Shown here in pieces: positions 1 to 7,708 of a stretch of DNA of 64,000 nt. Below the pieces are notes generated by a model that had not been told where the DNA came from, made no database searches, and saw only the letters and a program-made list of their open reading frames with translations. Source of the stretch: CAYZWU01 sp964482235 (lineage in GTDB: Bacteria; Planctomycetota; B15-G4; CAYZWU01); the NCBI GenBank assembly GCA_964482235.1, contig CAYZWU010000016.1, positions 1-64,000 of the forward strand, read 5' to 3'. How positions within the stretch are numbered: position 1 is the first letter of the stretch; every line of letters begins with the position of its first letter. The translations under genes were made by a program, and so were the position numbers.

Positions 1-45
1 TTTGGCTCCGGAGGCCAACGCTCTATCCAGCTGAGCTACGGGCGC
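1..45 (-). tRNA. tRNA-Arg (CCG), 5' part only
   Basis: Read on the minus strand from 45, the sequence gives an acceptor arm GCGCCCG, a D arm with GCTC/GAGC stem, and an anticodon stem TTGGC/GCCAA around loop CTCCGGA, placing CCG as anticodon (arginine, CGG codons). The variable loop, T arm and 3' acceptor lie outside the window, so pairing of the acceptor cannot be checked. Confidence 0.9.
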
Positions 46-68
46 TTTTTTTGTGTCGACGAGCGGGA

Positions 69-96
69 ATTATCCCGAATCGTTCCTCCAAGTCAA
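69..96 (-). promoter_or_regulatory. Candidate sigma70 promoter for tRNA-Arg
   Basis: On the minus strand a TTGACT -35 box (plus coordinates 91-96) and a GATAAT -10 box (69-74) are separated by 16 bases. Transcription would begin near 62, about 17 bases before the tRNA 5' end. It lies just downstream of the stop codon of the preceding leftward gene. This is a motif match only. Confidence 0.45.
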
Positions 97-109
97 GGGG
101 CAAGCTGAA

Positions 110-1045
110 TCAGGACAGCTTGATCACCATGGCGACCAGGCCGACGATGATCACGATGATCATGAAGATCACGAGGCGGTTCATCATCTTCATCCGCCCC
201 ATCATGGCGTCGACCCTGCTTTGCTGGTCGCGGCTCACCTTGTTGAGCTGGGACGCGATCACCTTGATATTCTCTCCGTGTTTTTTGCTGATCTTGCCCT
301 GCTCCTTCGAGAAATCCGTCACCGAGCCCTTCATCTCGCCCAGGGATTTCTGCAGGACAGAGACGTCGGCCCGTCTCTCCTTCACGTCGTTCTCCACCTT
401 GGAGGCCAGATCGCCCATCACATCGGGCAGGCTGGAGATCTTGTTGTTCATCTGGACAACGGCCTTGTTCTGCTGATCGATGATCTGAGAGATCGAATTC
501 AGGAGCTCGAGGCCGGCCCGCGACGAGTCGGGTAGGTCCTTCAGCATCTCGGGGATCGTCTTGACCGTCGAGACGAGCTGGGTGCTTTGCTTCGTCTGCT
601 CCTCGATCTTGGTGTTCATATCGCCGAGCACGCTGGAAAGACCCTTCAAACCCTTGGATATATTGAGGGACATCTCCTCCTGGCGCGTCACCTTGTTGGC
701 GATGACGTTCAGCGTGTCCTTCCCCTCGTCGTTAACCCTTTCGTCGTCAGGAAGGATCTCCGCCTCGATGCGGCCGCTCTTCATGCCCGGCGCGGGTGGA
801 GGTTTGGGGACCGTCTTTTCCAGGGGCTTGTCCGCGGGCTTTCCCAGAGGCGGCTCCTTCACTGCCTGGGGCTTCTCCTTCACGGCAACTCCGCCGCCCT
901 TGGGCTGGGGTGAAGGCTTCCTGGATTTCGGCTCCAGCGTAGCCGTGGCTCCCGCGCCCTTGCCCTTGTCTTTCAGCGAAACCCCTTTTTTCTTCGCTGA
1001 GCTCTCCGTACCTAGAAGCTTTCCTAGAAAAGACTTTATGGTCAT
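110..1045 (-). CDS. Tail-anchored coiled-coil protein of unknown function
   Basis: 311-residue protein that I do not recognise. The first ~100 residues are low-complexity and rich in Lys, Pro and Gly. Residues ~110-280 look helical and coiled-coil forming, with repeated charged/hydrophobic heptads. The last ~25 residues (LVIFMIIVIIVGLVAMVIKL) form a single transmembrane helix right at the C-terminus, so the bulk should face the cytoplasm. The start at 1045 is chosen because AAGGAG lies seven bases upstream; an upstream in-frame start at 1108 lacks this. The organisation resembles membrane-tethered coiled-coil scaffolds, but no catalytic domain is visible. It is monocistronic or the last gene before tRNA-Arg. 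Confidence 0.75.
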   Translation of the reverse strand: MTIKSFLGKLLGTESSAKKKGVSLKDKGKGAGATATLEPKSRKPSPQPKGGGVAVKEKPQAVKEPPLGKPADKPLEKTVPKPPPAPGMKSGRIEAEILPDDERVNDEGKDTLNVIANKVTRQEEMSLNISKGLKGLSSVLGDMNTKIEEQTKQSTQLVSTVKTIPEMLKDLPDSSRAGLELLNSISQIIDQQNKAVVQMNNKISSLPDVMGDLASKVENDVKERRADVSVLQKSLGEMKGSVTDFSKEQGKISKKHGENIKVIASQLNKVSRDQQSRVDAMMGRMKMMNRLVIFMIIVIIVGLVAMVIKLS

Positions 1046-1257
1046 TCTCCATCTCCTTGTCCTGGGTGCATGCTGAAGGGAAAGCCAACCATGCTGCTTG
1101 CGAGACAATCCTTACTGACTGTTTTTACAAAATATCAATCCGGCAGCAGCCAAACAATAAAAAACCATTCCTATAGATACGAATTCCCCTCATGACGTAA
1201 AAAAAACGTCGCGTGCAGGTGTGCCGGTGTGCATCGGCCGGGGGGGCGACGACAGAC

Positions 1258-2715
1258 TCAGTAGGCTCGTGCAAAATAGGCGGTCTTCTCGGCCTTGGCG
1301 CCGCAGGCGACACAGGTGCAGTCGCCCTTCGCCTCGCCGCCCTCGAAGGGGATCAGCCGGATCGTGGCCTTGGTCTCCTCCTTGATCCGGGTCTCGCACT
1401 CCGCCTGGCCGCACCAGGAAGAAATGGCGAAGCCGCCCTCGCCCTCCATCTTGGCCTTGAAGTCGTCGTAGTCGGTCACCTCCCGCGTCAGGCGGTCGCG
1501 GAACGCAACGGCCTGGTTGAAGAGGTTCTTCTGGATCAGGTCGAGCAGGCCCAGCACGGTCTCGCCCACTCCATCGAGGGAGGCGAAGGTCTTCTCGCCC
1601 GTGTCGCGCCTTGCCAGGACGGCCTTGTTCTCCTTCAGGTCGCGCGGTCCGAGCTCGATCCTGAGCGGCACGCCCTTGAGCTCCCACTCGTTGAACTTGA
1701 AGCCCGGCTTGTACTGCTCCCTGTCGTCGACGCGGCAGCGCACGCCGGCTTCCTTCAGCGAACTCTTGAGCTTCGCAGAGGCGTCGAGCACGGCCGTCCT
1801 CTCCTCGTCGCTCCTGTAGATCGGCACGATCATTGCCTGATCGGGCGCCAGCCTGGGCGGCACCACGAGCCCCTGATCGTCCGAGTGGGTCATGATCAGG
1901 GCGCCCATCAGCCGCGTGGACACGCCCCAGGAGGTCTGCCACACATGCTCCAGCTCGCCGTCCCGGTTCTGGAACTGGACGTTGAAAGCCCGGGCGAAGT
2001 TCTGCCCCAGGTTGTGGGACGTTCCGGCCTGCAGCGACTTGCCGTCCTGCATCATCGCCTCGATGCAGTACGTGCGGGCCGCGCCGGCGAACTTTTCCGC
2101 ATCGGTCTTCACACCCTTGAGAACGGGGATCGCCATCCACTCCTCGGCCAGGATGCGATAGAGCTCCAGCGCTTTCAGCGTCTCCTCCTCGGCCTCCTCG
2201 GCCGTCTCGTGCGCCGTGTGCCCCTCCTGCCAGAGGAACTCGCAGGTCCTGAGAAAGAGGCGGGTCCGCATCTCCCAGCGGACCACGTTGGCCCACTGGT
2301 TGATCAGGAGGGGAAGGTCGCGCCACGAGTTGATCCACTTCGCGTACATCTCGTACATGATCGTCTCGGAGGTGGGCCGCACCACGAGCGGCTCTTCGAG
2401 CTTCGATCCGCCGGCGTGGGTCACCACGGCACACTCGGGGGCAAAGCCCTCGACGTGCTCGGCCTCGCGCTTCAGAAAGCTTTCGGGGATGAAAAGCGGG
2501 AAGTAGGCGTTCTCGTGGCCCGTCTCCTTGATCATGTCATCGAGGGCCTCGCGGATCCTCTCCCAGATCGCGAATCCCCTGGGCCGGATCACCATGCTGC
2601 CCTTGACCGGCGAATAGTCGGCCAGCTCCGCCTTGAGCACGATATCGGTGTACCATTCCGAGTAGTTTTCTTCCCGGGAAACGATTCCCTTGTCCTTTTT
2701 CTTCGGCTTACCCAT
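1258..2715 (-). CDS. proS: Proline--tRNA ligase, archaeal/eukaryotic-like type (ProRS type 3)
   Basis: Charges tRNA-Pro with proline in the cytoplasm. The 485-residue length fits the short ProRS type without the editing insert of the E. coli enzyme. Class II motif regions are visible: motif 2 around VVRWEMRTR, the proline-pocket segment FLWQEGHTAH, and motif 3 near GVPLRIELGPRD. The C-terminal domain has four cysteines (WCGQAEC and CTCVACG) that could bind zinc, and ends in Tyr (YFARAY), both typical of this type. The start at 2715 follows a CGGAGG ribosome-binding site; upstream in-frame codons back to 2874 look non-coding. Transcribed away from the neighbouring tRNA-Ala. Confidence 0.97.
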   Translation of the reverse strand: MGKPKKKDKGIVSREENYSEWYTDIVLKAELADYSPVKGSMVIRPRGFAIWERIREALDDMIKETGHENAYFPLFIPESFLKREAEHVEGFAPECAVVTHAGGSKLEEPLVVRPTSETIMYEMYAKWINSWRDLPLLINQWANVVRWEMRTRLFLRTCEFLWQEGHTAHETAEEAEEETLKALELYRILAEEWMAIPVLKGVKTDAEKFAGAARTYCIEAMMQDGKSLQAGTSHNLGQNFARAFNVQFQNRDGELEHVWQTSWGVSTRLMGALIMTHSDDQGLVVPPRLAPDQAMIVPIYRSDEERTAVLDASAKLKSSLKEAGVRCRVDDREQYKPGFKFNEWELKGVPLRIELGPRDLKENKAVLARRDTGEKTFASLDGVGETVLGLLDLIQKNLFNQAVAFRDRLTREVTDYDDFKAKMEGEGGFAISSWCGQAECETRIKEETKATIRLIPFEGGEAKGDCTCVACGAKAEKTAYFARAY

Positions 2716-2806
2716 CGAGGGCCTCCGCGAGGGTTCTATAGATTGATATAACTTTTTAAAAAGAGCGAGATTATAGTGACGATCCCGGTAAATACAAATT
2801 AAAAAC

Positions 2807-2865
2807 TTGACCGTCCCCCACTTCGTGCCTAATATTTTGACCTTTTCGATCAGAGCTGCTTTGAT
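2807..2865 (+). promoter_or_regulatory. Candidate tandem sigma70 promoters for tRNA-Ala
   Basis: First promoter: TTGACC at 2807-2812 and TAATAT at 2830-2835, spacing 17. Second: TTGACC at 2837-2842 and a weaker TTTGAT at 2860-2865, also spacing 17. Both point to the tRNA at 2891. Tandem promoters are common for stable RNA genes. The first is the better match; the second is tentative. Confidence 0.55.
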
Positions 2866-2890
2866 ATCTTGCATGAACTATCGATCATCT

Positions 2891-2966
2891 GGGGGATTAG
2901 CTCAGCTGGAAGAGCGTTTGGCTGGCAGCCAAAAGGTCAGGGGTTCGAGCCCCCTATCCTCCACCA
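2891..2966 (+). tRNA. tRNA-Ala (GGC)
   Basis: Full cloverleaf of 76 bases. Acceptor arm GGGGGAT pairs with ATCCTCC and contains the G3:U70 wobble pair, the identity element for alanyl-tRNA synthetase. Anticodon stem TTTGG/CCAAA encloses loop CTGGCAG with anticodon GGC. The T arm has GGTTCGA. The terminal CCA is encoded. An intrinsic terminator follows directly, so it appears to be a single-gene transcript. Confidence 0.97.
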
Positions 2967-2975
2967 GATACACGA

Positions 2976-3006
2976 AGCCCCGCACTCCTGGTGCGGGGCT
3001 TTTTTA
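2976..3006 (+). terminator. Intrinsic terminator after tRNA-Ala
   Basis: A perfect 10-bp GC-rich stem (AGCCCCGCAC at 2976-2985 with GTGCGGGGCT at 2991-3000) around a 5-base loop, followed by a run of T from 3000. Classic Rho-independent structure located ten bases after the tRNA. Confidence 0.93.
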
Positions 3007-3107
3007 TTTCCCGCTGGGATCCGCCACTATACACTTTGACCGGGAAATGCGCTAAAATCGTGTGCTGGATGGCGTTGTCAAGAGCACCCCCGCAGGACTG
3101 ACATGAA

Positions 3108-4640
3108 ATGATATCAATGCATTCAACTGGTTTCTCTCGGAAGAGGGCTCCCTTGCTCCTGGCACTCCTTGCCTCGCTCCTCTTCCTTGGCTTCCTGCCG
3201 CAGGAGCCCGAGGTGGCTCCTCCCGGCGACAAGGCGGTCCTCTACCGCCTCGAAGGCGAACTGACCCGGACGATGCTCACGACACTGCAGCGGTCGCGGA
3301 AGATGGCCAAGGAGAAGGGCGCCTCCTTCCTGATCGTCGAGATCGACACGCCGGGCGGTGAGATGGGCCTGATGGAGGAGATACGCGACTTCATCTTCGA
3401 AACCTATCAGGACGACGGGATCGAGACCGTGGCCTTCATCAACTCCGACGCCGATTCGGCCGGGGCGCTGATCTCCATGGCCTGCCGGCGGATGTACATG
3501 TGCCCCCTGGGACATATCGGCTCCGCCACGCCGATCGCCATCGCCCCCGGGCCCGCCGCTCCGATACCGGTGCCGCTCAACGAGGACCTGGACAGGAAGA
3601 TCATGTCGCGCGCCCTGGCCGTCTTCCGAGCCACGGCCAGGGAAACGGACCGCAACGAGTACCTGGCCCAGGCCATGGTCGATCCGGACATGGAGGTCGT
3701 GCTGGCCCGGATCGACGACGATGAGGTGATCACCACACGCAGGAAGCTGATCGCCGAGCAATCGCGACTCGGCGCATCGCGTGTCAAGGACGTGACGGTG
3801 ATCTGCGAGAAGGGCGACCTCCTGAACATGACGGCTCAGGAGTCGCTCGACCTCGGCTTCATCGACGGAATTCCGACTTCGAGGACCGACCTCTTCGAGA
3901 ACTTCCTCGAGATCGACGAGCGAAACGTCGACATCGTGCAGCCCACCTGGTCCGAGGGCCTGGTCGATTTTCTCGAATCGATCCACTGGCTCCTCCTGGT
4001 GGCCGGTCTTGTGTTCATCTACATCGAGTTCAAGGTCCCCGGCTTCGGCATCCCGGGGATCATCGGCATCTCCTGCCTGGCGATCCTGCTGCTCGGCAAG
4101 TGGATGACCGGCCTGGCGGAGATCCAGGAGATCCTTCTGATCATCATAGGACTGGCCCTGGTGGGCGTGGAGATCTTCATCTTTCCCGGCACCTTCGTCG
4201 CCGCCGCGATCGGAGTGATCTGCGTGGTCGGCGGCATGCTGCTGGCGTTCCAGCCGTTCCTCGTGCCCGACTCGCCCTGGCAGGTGGACATGCTCGAATC
4301 GAACATCGTCCACATGGGCATCTCGGTCCTGGCCTTCGCTGTCGTGGCCGTGATCCTGACCCGCTTCCTGCCCAAGACGCCGTTCTTCAGCCGTCTCGTG
4401 CTCGACACCGGAAAATCGCCGACTTTCCTCCACGGATCGGCCGGCGCCGTGGATGACGTGCGCCGCGGGGCAAAGGTCGCCGTCGGTGCCGAAGGAACGG
4501 TGGTGAGGGATCTGCGCCCCATCGGAGAGGCTCTGTTCGACGGAACACGTCTGGACGTCCAGTCCGAGGGAGAGTATATAAAAACCGGAGAGTCGGTCCG
4601 CGTTGTCCGCGTGACCGGCAACTTCATCTTTGTGAGATAG
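3108..4640 (+). CDS. nfeD: NfeD-family membrane-bound serine protease (ClpP class)
   Basis: 510-residue long-form NfeD. An N-terminal signal/anchor (~14-30) precedes a ClpP-like serine protease domain: DTPGGEMG near 80, the likely nucleophile Ser117 in DSAGALIS, and Lys164 in RKIMS as probable general base (archaeal NfeD homologues use a Ser-Lys dyad). Residues ~285-420 hold four or five membrane segments, followed by a C-terminal OB-fold NfeD domain (GAEGTVVRDLRP). Long NfeD proteases cleave membrane stomatin/flotillin partners, which fits the FloA gene downstream. First of an apparent four-gene operon. Start is uncertain between 3108 and the ATG at 3117. Confidence 0.92.
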   Translation: MISMHSTGFSRKRAPLLLALLASLLFLGFLPQEPEVAPPGDKAVLYRLEGELTRTMLTTLQRSRKMAKEKGASFLIVEIDTPGGEMGLMEEIRDFIFETYQDDGIETVAFINSDADSAGALISMACRRMYMCPLGHIGSATPIAIAPGPAAPIPVPLNEDLDRKIMSRALAVFRATARETDRNEYLAQAMVDPDMEVVLARIDDDEVITTRRKLIAEQSRLGASRVKDVTVICEKGDLLNMTAQESLDLGFIDGIPTSRTDLFENFLEIDERNVDIVQPTWSEGLVDFLESIHWLLLVAGLVFIYIEFKVPGFGIPGIIGISCLAILLLGKWMTGLAEIQEILLIIIGLALVGVEIFIFPGTFVAAAIGVICVVGGMLLAFQPFLVPDSPWQVDMLESNIVHMGISVLAFAVVAVILTRFLPKTPFFSRLVLDTGKSPTFLHGSAGAVDDVRRGAKVAVGAEGTVVRDLRPIGEALFDGTRLDVQSEGEYIKTGESVRVVRVTGNFIFVR

Positions 4641-4658
4641 ATTTAAGGAACAGAAACC

Positions 4659-5150
4659 TTGGCCGTTTACTACACCTTCGGGCTGCTGGCGCTGGGATTG
4701 ATCCTCATCCTCGTCGAAGTGTTCATCCCCTCCATGGGGATCCTCGGATCCGTTGCCGCCGTGTCGATCGTGACGGGAGGGATCCTGGCCTTCAACCACG
4801 ATCCCAACGGTCTTTTCGTGGGGTATCTCGTCACGGCCATCATTCTCATCCCCCTGATGATCTTCTCCGGTCTCAAGCTCTTGCCGAAGACGTCGCTGGG
4901 CAAGGCGATGATGCTGTCGGGCCCCTCCTTCAGCACCAAGGACGCCAAGGCGGCCGAGGCCGGCCTCGATGAGATGATCGGCTTGACCGGCGAGGTCCTG
5001 ACGCCTCTCAGGCCGGCGGGAATCGCTATGATCAACGACCGCAGGGTCGATGTGGTCACACAGGGCGATCTGATCGATCGGGGGGTGCAGATCAAGGTCG
5101 TCAAGGTGGAAGGAAACCGCGTCGTGGTCGAGGCTGCGAACAACAGCTGA
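4659..5150 (+). CDS. Short NfeD-like membrane protein
   Basis: 163 residues. Two or three transmembrane helices in the first ~75 residues (LALGLILILVEVFIPSMG, then segments to ~72), then a C-terminal OB-fold NfeD domain (IGLTGEVLTPLRPAG and later). There is no protease domain, so this is the short NfeD form. Start is TTG at 4659 with AAGGAAC upstream, 18 bases after the long NfeD. Long and short NfeD proteins commonly sit next to flotillin genes and are thought to act in membrane-domain organisation. Confidence 0.88.
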   Translation: MAVYYTFGLLALGLILILVEVFIPSMGILGSVAAVSIVTGGILAFNHDPNGLFVGYLVTAIILIPLMIFSGLKLLPKTSLGKAMMLSGPSFSTKDAKAAEAGLDEMIGLTGEVLTPLRPAGIAMINDRRVDVVTQGDLIDRGVQIKVVKVEGNRVVVEAANNS

Positions 5151-5214
5151 ATAATATGATCTTGATAAAAGAGAAATAGATCTCGTTCGTTTCATGAAAG
5201 ACAGGGAGGGATAG

Positions 5215-6249
5215 ATGTCGTTTTGCCATTTTCTTGCTGCCATTGACACGATCTGGGTGGTCGTGTTCTCGTTCCTGGCCCTGGTGGCCCTCATCGCCTT
5301 CATCTTCGTGGCCCGCTTCATCGGACTCTACGTGCAGGGGATGCTGGCAAAAGCCGAGGTGGGACTGATCCAGATCATGATGATGTGGCTCAGGAAGGTC
5401 AATCCCGCCATCATCGTCAGGGCGAAGATCATGGCCGTTCAGTCGGGCCTCCCCACCACATCCGCCAAGGACATGGAGGCTCACTACCTGGCCGGCGGAA
5501 ACGTTCTCAACGTGGTCCGCGCCCTGATCGCAGCCCACCGCGCCGGTCTCGATCTCGATTTCAAGATCGCGACGGGCATCGACCTGGCGGGCCGCGACGT
5601 CCTCGATGCAGTGCAGACCTGCGTGAATCCCAAGATCATCGACTGCCCCAGCACGGCCTCGGGCAAGACCGAGATCGCGGCCGTGGCCAAGGACGGGATC
5701 CAGGTGCTGGCCAAGGCGCGTGTGACGGTCAGGACAAACATTGCCCGGCTGGTGGGCGGTGCCACGGAGGAGACGATCATCGCCCGCGTGGGTGAAGGGA
5801 TCGTGACCACCATCGGTTCGTCCGACACGTACAAGCACGTGCTCGAGAATCCGGACAACATCTCGAAGACCGTGCTCGGCAAGGGGCTCGACGCGGGCTC
5901 GGCATTCGAGATCCTTTCGATCGATATCGCCGACGTGGATGTGGGCGTCAACATCGGAGCCCGTCTCCAGGCCGACCAGGCCGAGGCTGACAAGCGCGTC
6001 GCCCAGGCGCGTGCCGAAGTCCGTCGTGCCCTCGCCGTGGCACAGGAGCAGGAGATGCGAGCCAGGGTGACGGAGAACAGGGCCAAGGTTGTGGAAGCCG
6101 AGGTCCAGATCCCGCTCGCCATGGCCGAGGCGTTCCGGTCCGGCAACATCGGCATCATGGATTACTACCGGTTCAAGAACATCCAGGCCGACACGGACAT
6201 GAGAAAGTCGATCGGCGGAGGCGAAGGTTCCAAGGATAAGGACGAGTAG
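5215..6249 (+). CDS. floA: Flotillin-like protein FloA
   Basis: 344 residues, close to the usual FloA length of ~330. One N-terminal hydrophobic hairpin/anchor (~8-45) is followed by the FloA body with motifs such as RKVNPAIIVRAKIMA, DLEAHYLAGGNV-like sequence, and a C-terminal Ala/Glu-rich helical region (ADKRVAQARAEVRRALAVA). FloA scaffolds membrane microdomains and influences fluidity. The NfeD-NfeD-FloA order matches the yqeZ-yqfA arrangement of Bacillus. The start ATG at 5215 follows AGGGAGG. The next gene begins four bases after this stop. Confidence 0.95.
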   Translation: MSFCHFLAAIDTIWVVVFSFLALVALIAFIFVARFIGLYVQGMLAKAEVGLIQIMMMWLRKVNPAIIVRAKIMAVQSGLPTTSAKDMEAHYLAGGNVLNVVRALIAAHRAGLDLDFKIATGIDLAGRDVLDAVQTCVNPKIIDCPSTASGKTEIAAVAKDGIQVLAKARVTVRTNIARLVGGATEETIIARVGEGIVTTIGSSDTYKHVLENPDNISKTVLGKGLDAGSAFEILSIDIADVDVGVNIGARLQADQAEADKRVAQARAEVRRALAVAQEQEMRARVTENRAKVVEAEVQIPLAMAEAFRSGNIGIMDYYRFKNIQADTDMRKSIGGGEGSKDKDE

Positions 6250-6252
6250 CCC

Positions 6253-7008
6253 ATGGATGAACTCCTGGATCTCCTGTCGGATCTGATTCCGACGGTGATC
6301 ATCATCGCCGGCTTCCTGCTGCCCGTCTTCTTGAAAAAGAAGAAGGAGGAGAAGAAGGGGCCGGTCCGTCCCGCGAGGACCGGTCCCTCTCCGGAAAAGA
6401 AGGCTGCCGGCAAGGACATGGAAGACAAGGTCCGCCGCTACTTCCAGGAGATGGTGAAGGGCAAGGAGCCCGTGGCTCCGGCCAAAAAACCGCCCCCGCC
6501 ACCTCCCAGCGAAGCGGCCAGGCCGCAGCCTCTGGCCGACCTCAAACCCGAGCCTATCATTCAACCACTGGCCCAGGAGAAGGGGGCCGTGGCCGCAAAG
6601 GAGCCGTTCTCCTCCCTGGAGGATCGCGGTGGAGCAAAATTCCCGGATGCGAAGAAGGATGCCTATTCGATCGACCGGGCTGCCTACGAGATCGACCACG
6701 GCGAAGCCTACGATGTCGACGTGGATGCCTACCAGGTCGATGTGGACGCCTACGGAGCCGGAGACTCCGAGGCTCTCCCTTCGGGTGCCAAGCTGCTGGA
6801 ACGAAAGAAGAAGAAGAAAGCCATTATCTCTCTCGAGTCGAAGTTGGCACGCGCCCGTCCCAAGCGGGCGCCGGAGCCATCCCTGCGACCGGCCGCTTTC
6901 CTGTCCGGGGAGATGACGACACGGGAGCTGCGCAAAGCCATCATCCTGAAAGAGGTTCTCGACCGCCCCGTCGGCATCAAGGGGTTTGCGGACGAGCTTC
7001 TCTGGTAG
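6253..7008 (+). CDS. FloA-operon membrane protein with Ala-Tyr-x-[IV]-Asp repeats
   Basis: 251 residues, function unknown. An N-terminal transmembrane helix (~11-27) is followed by a Lys-rich stop-transfer and a Pro/Lys-rich linker. Residues ~137-170 carry short repeats of the type A-Y-x-[IVD]-D (AYSID, AYEID, AYDVD, AYQVD). A compact C-terminal segment (TRELRKAIILKEVLDRP) ends the protein; I recall similar endings in proteins encoded beside FloA in related bacteria but cannot name the family. It starts four bases after floA and is surely in that operon. Its last 32 bases overlap the end of the convergent lolD gene. Confidence 0.75.
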   Translation: MDELLDLLSDLIPTVIIIAGFLLPVFLKKKKEEKKGPVRPARTGPSPEKKAAGKDMEDKVRRYFQEMVKGKEPVAPAKKPPPPPPSEAARPQPLADLKPEPIIQPLAQEKGAVAAKEPFSSLEDRGGAKFPDAKKDAYSIDRAAYEIDHGEAYDVDVDAYQVDVDAYGAGDSEALPSGAKLLERKKKKKAIISLESKLARARPKRAPEPSLRPAAFLSGEMTTRELRKAIILKEVLDRPVGIKGFADELLW

Positions 7009-7708
7009 GCTCGTCGACGAGAACGCCTCCGGTCAACCGGATCAGCCTCTGGGCGCACCGGGCCAGGCTGTCGTTGTGCGTCACCAGGATCATGGTCTGA
7101 CCCCGATCGGCATTGATCTTCAGCAAGAGGTCCGTGATCGTGGCGCTCGTCTTCTCGTCCAGATTGCCCGTTGGCTCGTCGCACAGGAGGATCTCGGGAT
7201 CGGACATGAGGGCCCGCGCGATGGCCACGCGCTGACGCTCGCCGCCCGAGAGCTGGGGAGGCTTGTGGCGTAGCCGCTCGCCCAGGCCGAGAGAATCGAG
7301 GATCTCCCTCGCCTTTTCCCTCGCTTTCGACTTCAGGGAAAACCATCCGAGGATCCCGCTCCCCATCATCGGGGTGAGGAGGACGTTCTCCAGGGCGGTC
7401 AGCTCGGGCAGAAGATGATAGAACTGGAAGACGAAGCCCATCTCCCTGTTCCGGATCCTGGCCCGCCCCCTCCTTCCCGAGTTGTTCGTCACGTTCTTCC
7501 CCCTGAAGACGATGCTGCCCTGGTCCGGCCGGTCGAGGAGGCCGATGATGTGAAGGAGCGTCGACTTGCCCACGCCCGAGGCGCCAACGATGCCGAGGAT
7601 CTCTCCCTGCCGGACATCCAGATCAACCCCTTTCAGGATCTCCAGGGTCTGGCTGCCAAGGGTGTAGGTCTTGTGGACGTTTTCTACTCGAAGGACGATG
7701 TCACTCAT
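6977..7708 (-). CDS. lolD: LolD-type ABC transporter ATP-binding protein
   Basis: 243 residues, typical of the MacB/LolD subfamily. Walker A GASGVGKST, signature LSGGERQRVAIARAL, Walker B ILLCDEPTGNLDE and the switch His in LVTHND are all present, so it should be an active ATPase. It starts inside the end of the permease gene (8-base overlap), implying translational coupling. Together they would release lipoproteins from the inner membrane toward the outer membrane. The C-terminal tail runs into the convergent floA-operon gene. Confidence 0.9.
   Translation of the reverse strand: MSDIVLRVENVHKTYTLGSQTLEILKGVDLDVRQGEILGIVGASGVGKSTLLHIIGLLDRPDQGSIVFRGKNVTNNSGRRGRARIRNREMGFVFQFYHLLPELTALENVLLTPMMGSGILGWFSLKSKAREKAREILDSLGLGERLRHKPPQLSGGERQRVAIARALMSDPEILLCDEPTGNLDEKTSATITDLLLKINADRGQTMILVTHNDSLARCAQRLIRLTGGVLVDEPTREARPQTP

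Noticed and set aside
1213..2751. Long open frame on the plus strand opposite proS, 512 codons
   Set aside because: It is the antisense shadow of a clear ProRS gene in GC-rich DNA, with low-complexity Leu/Arg/His content and no family motif.
3123..5321. 732-codon open frame on the minus strand opposite the NfeD genes
   Set aside because: Composition is Asp/His/Arg-rich without structure, typical of an antisense frame. Both NfeD genes and floA explain the region.
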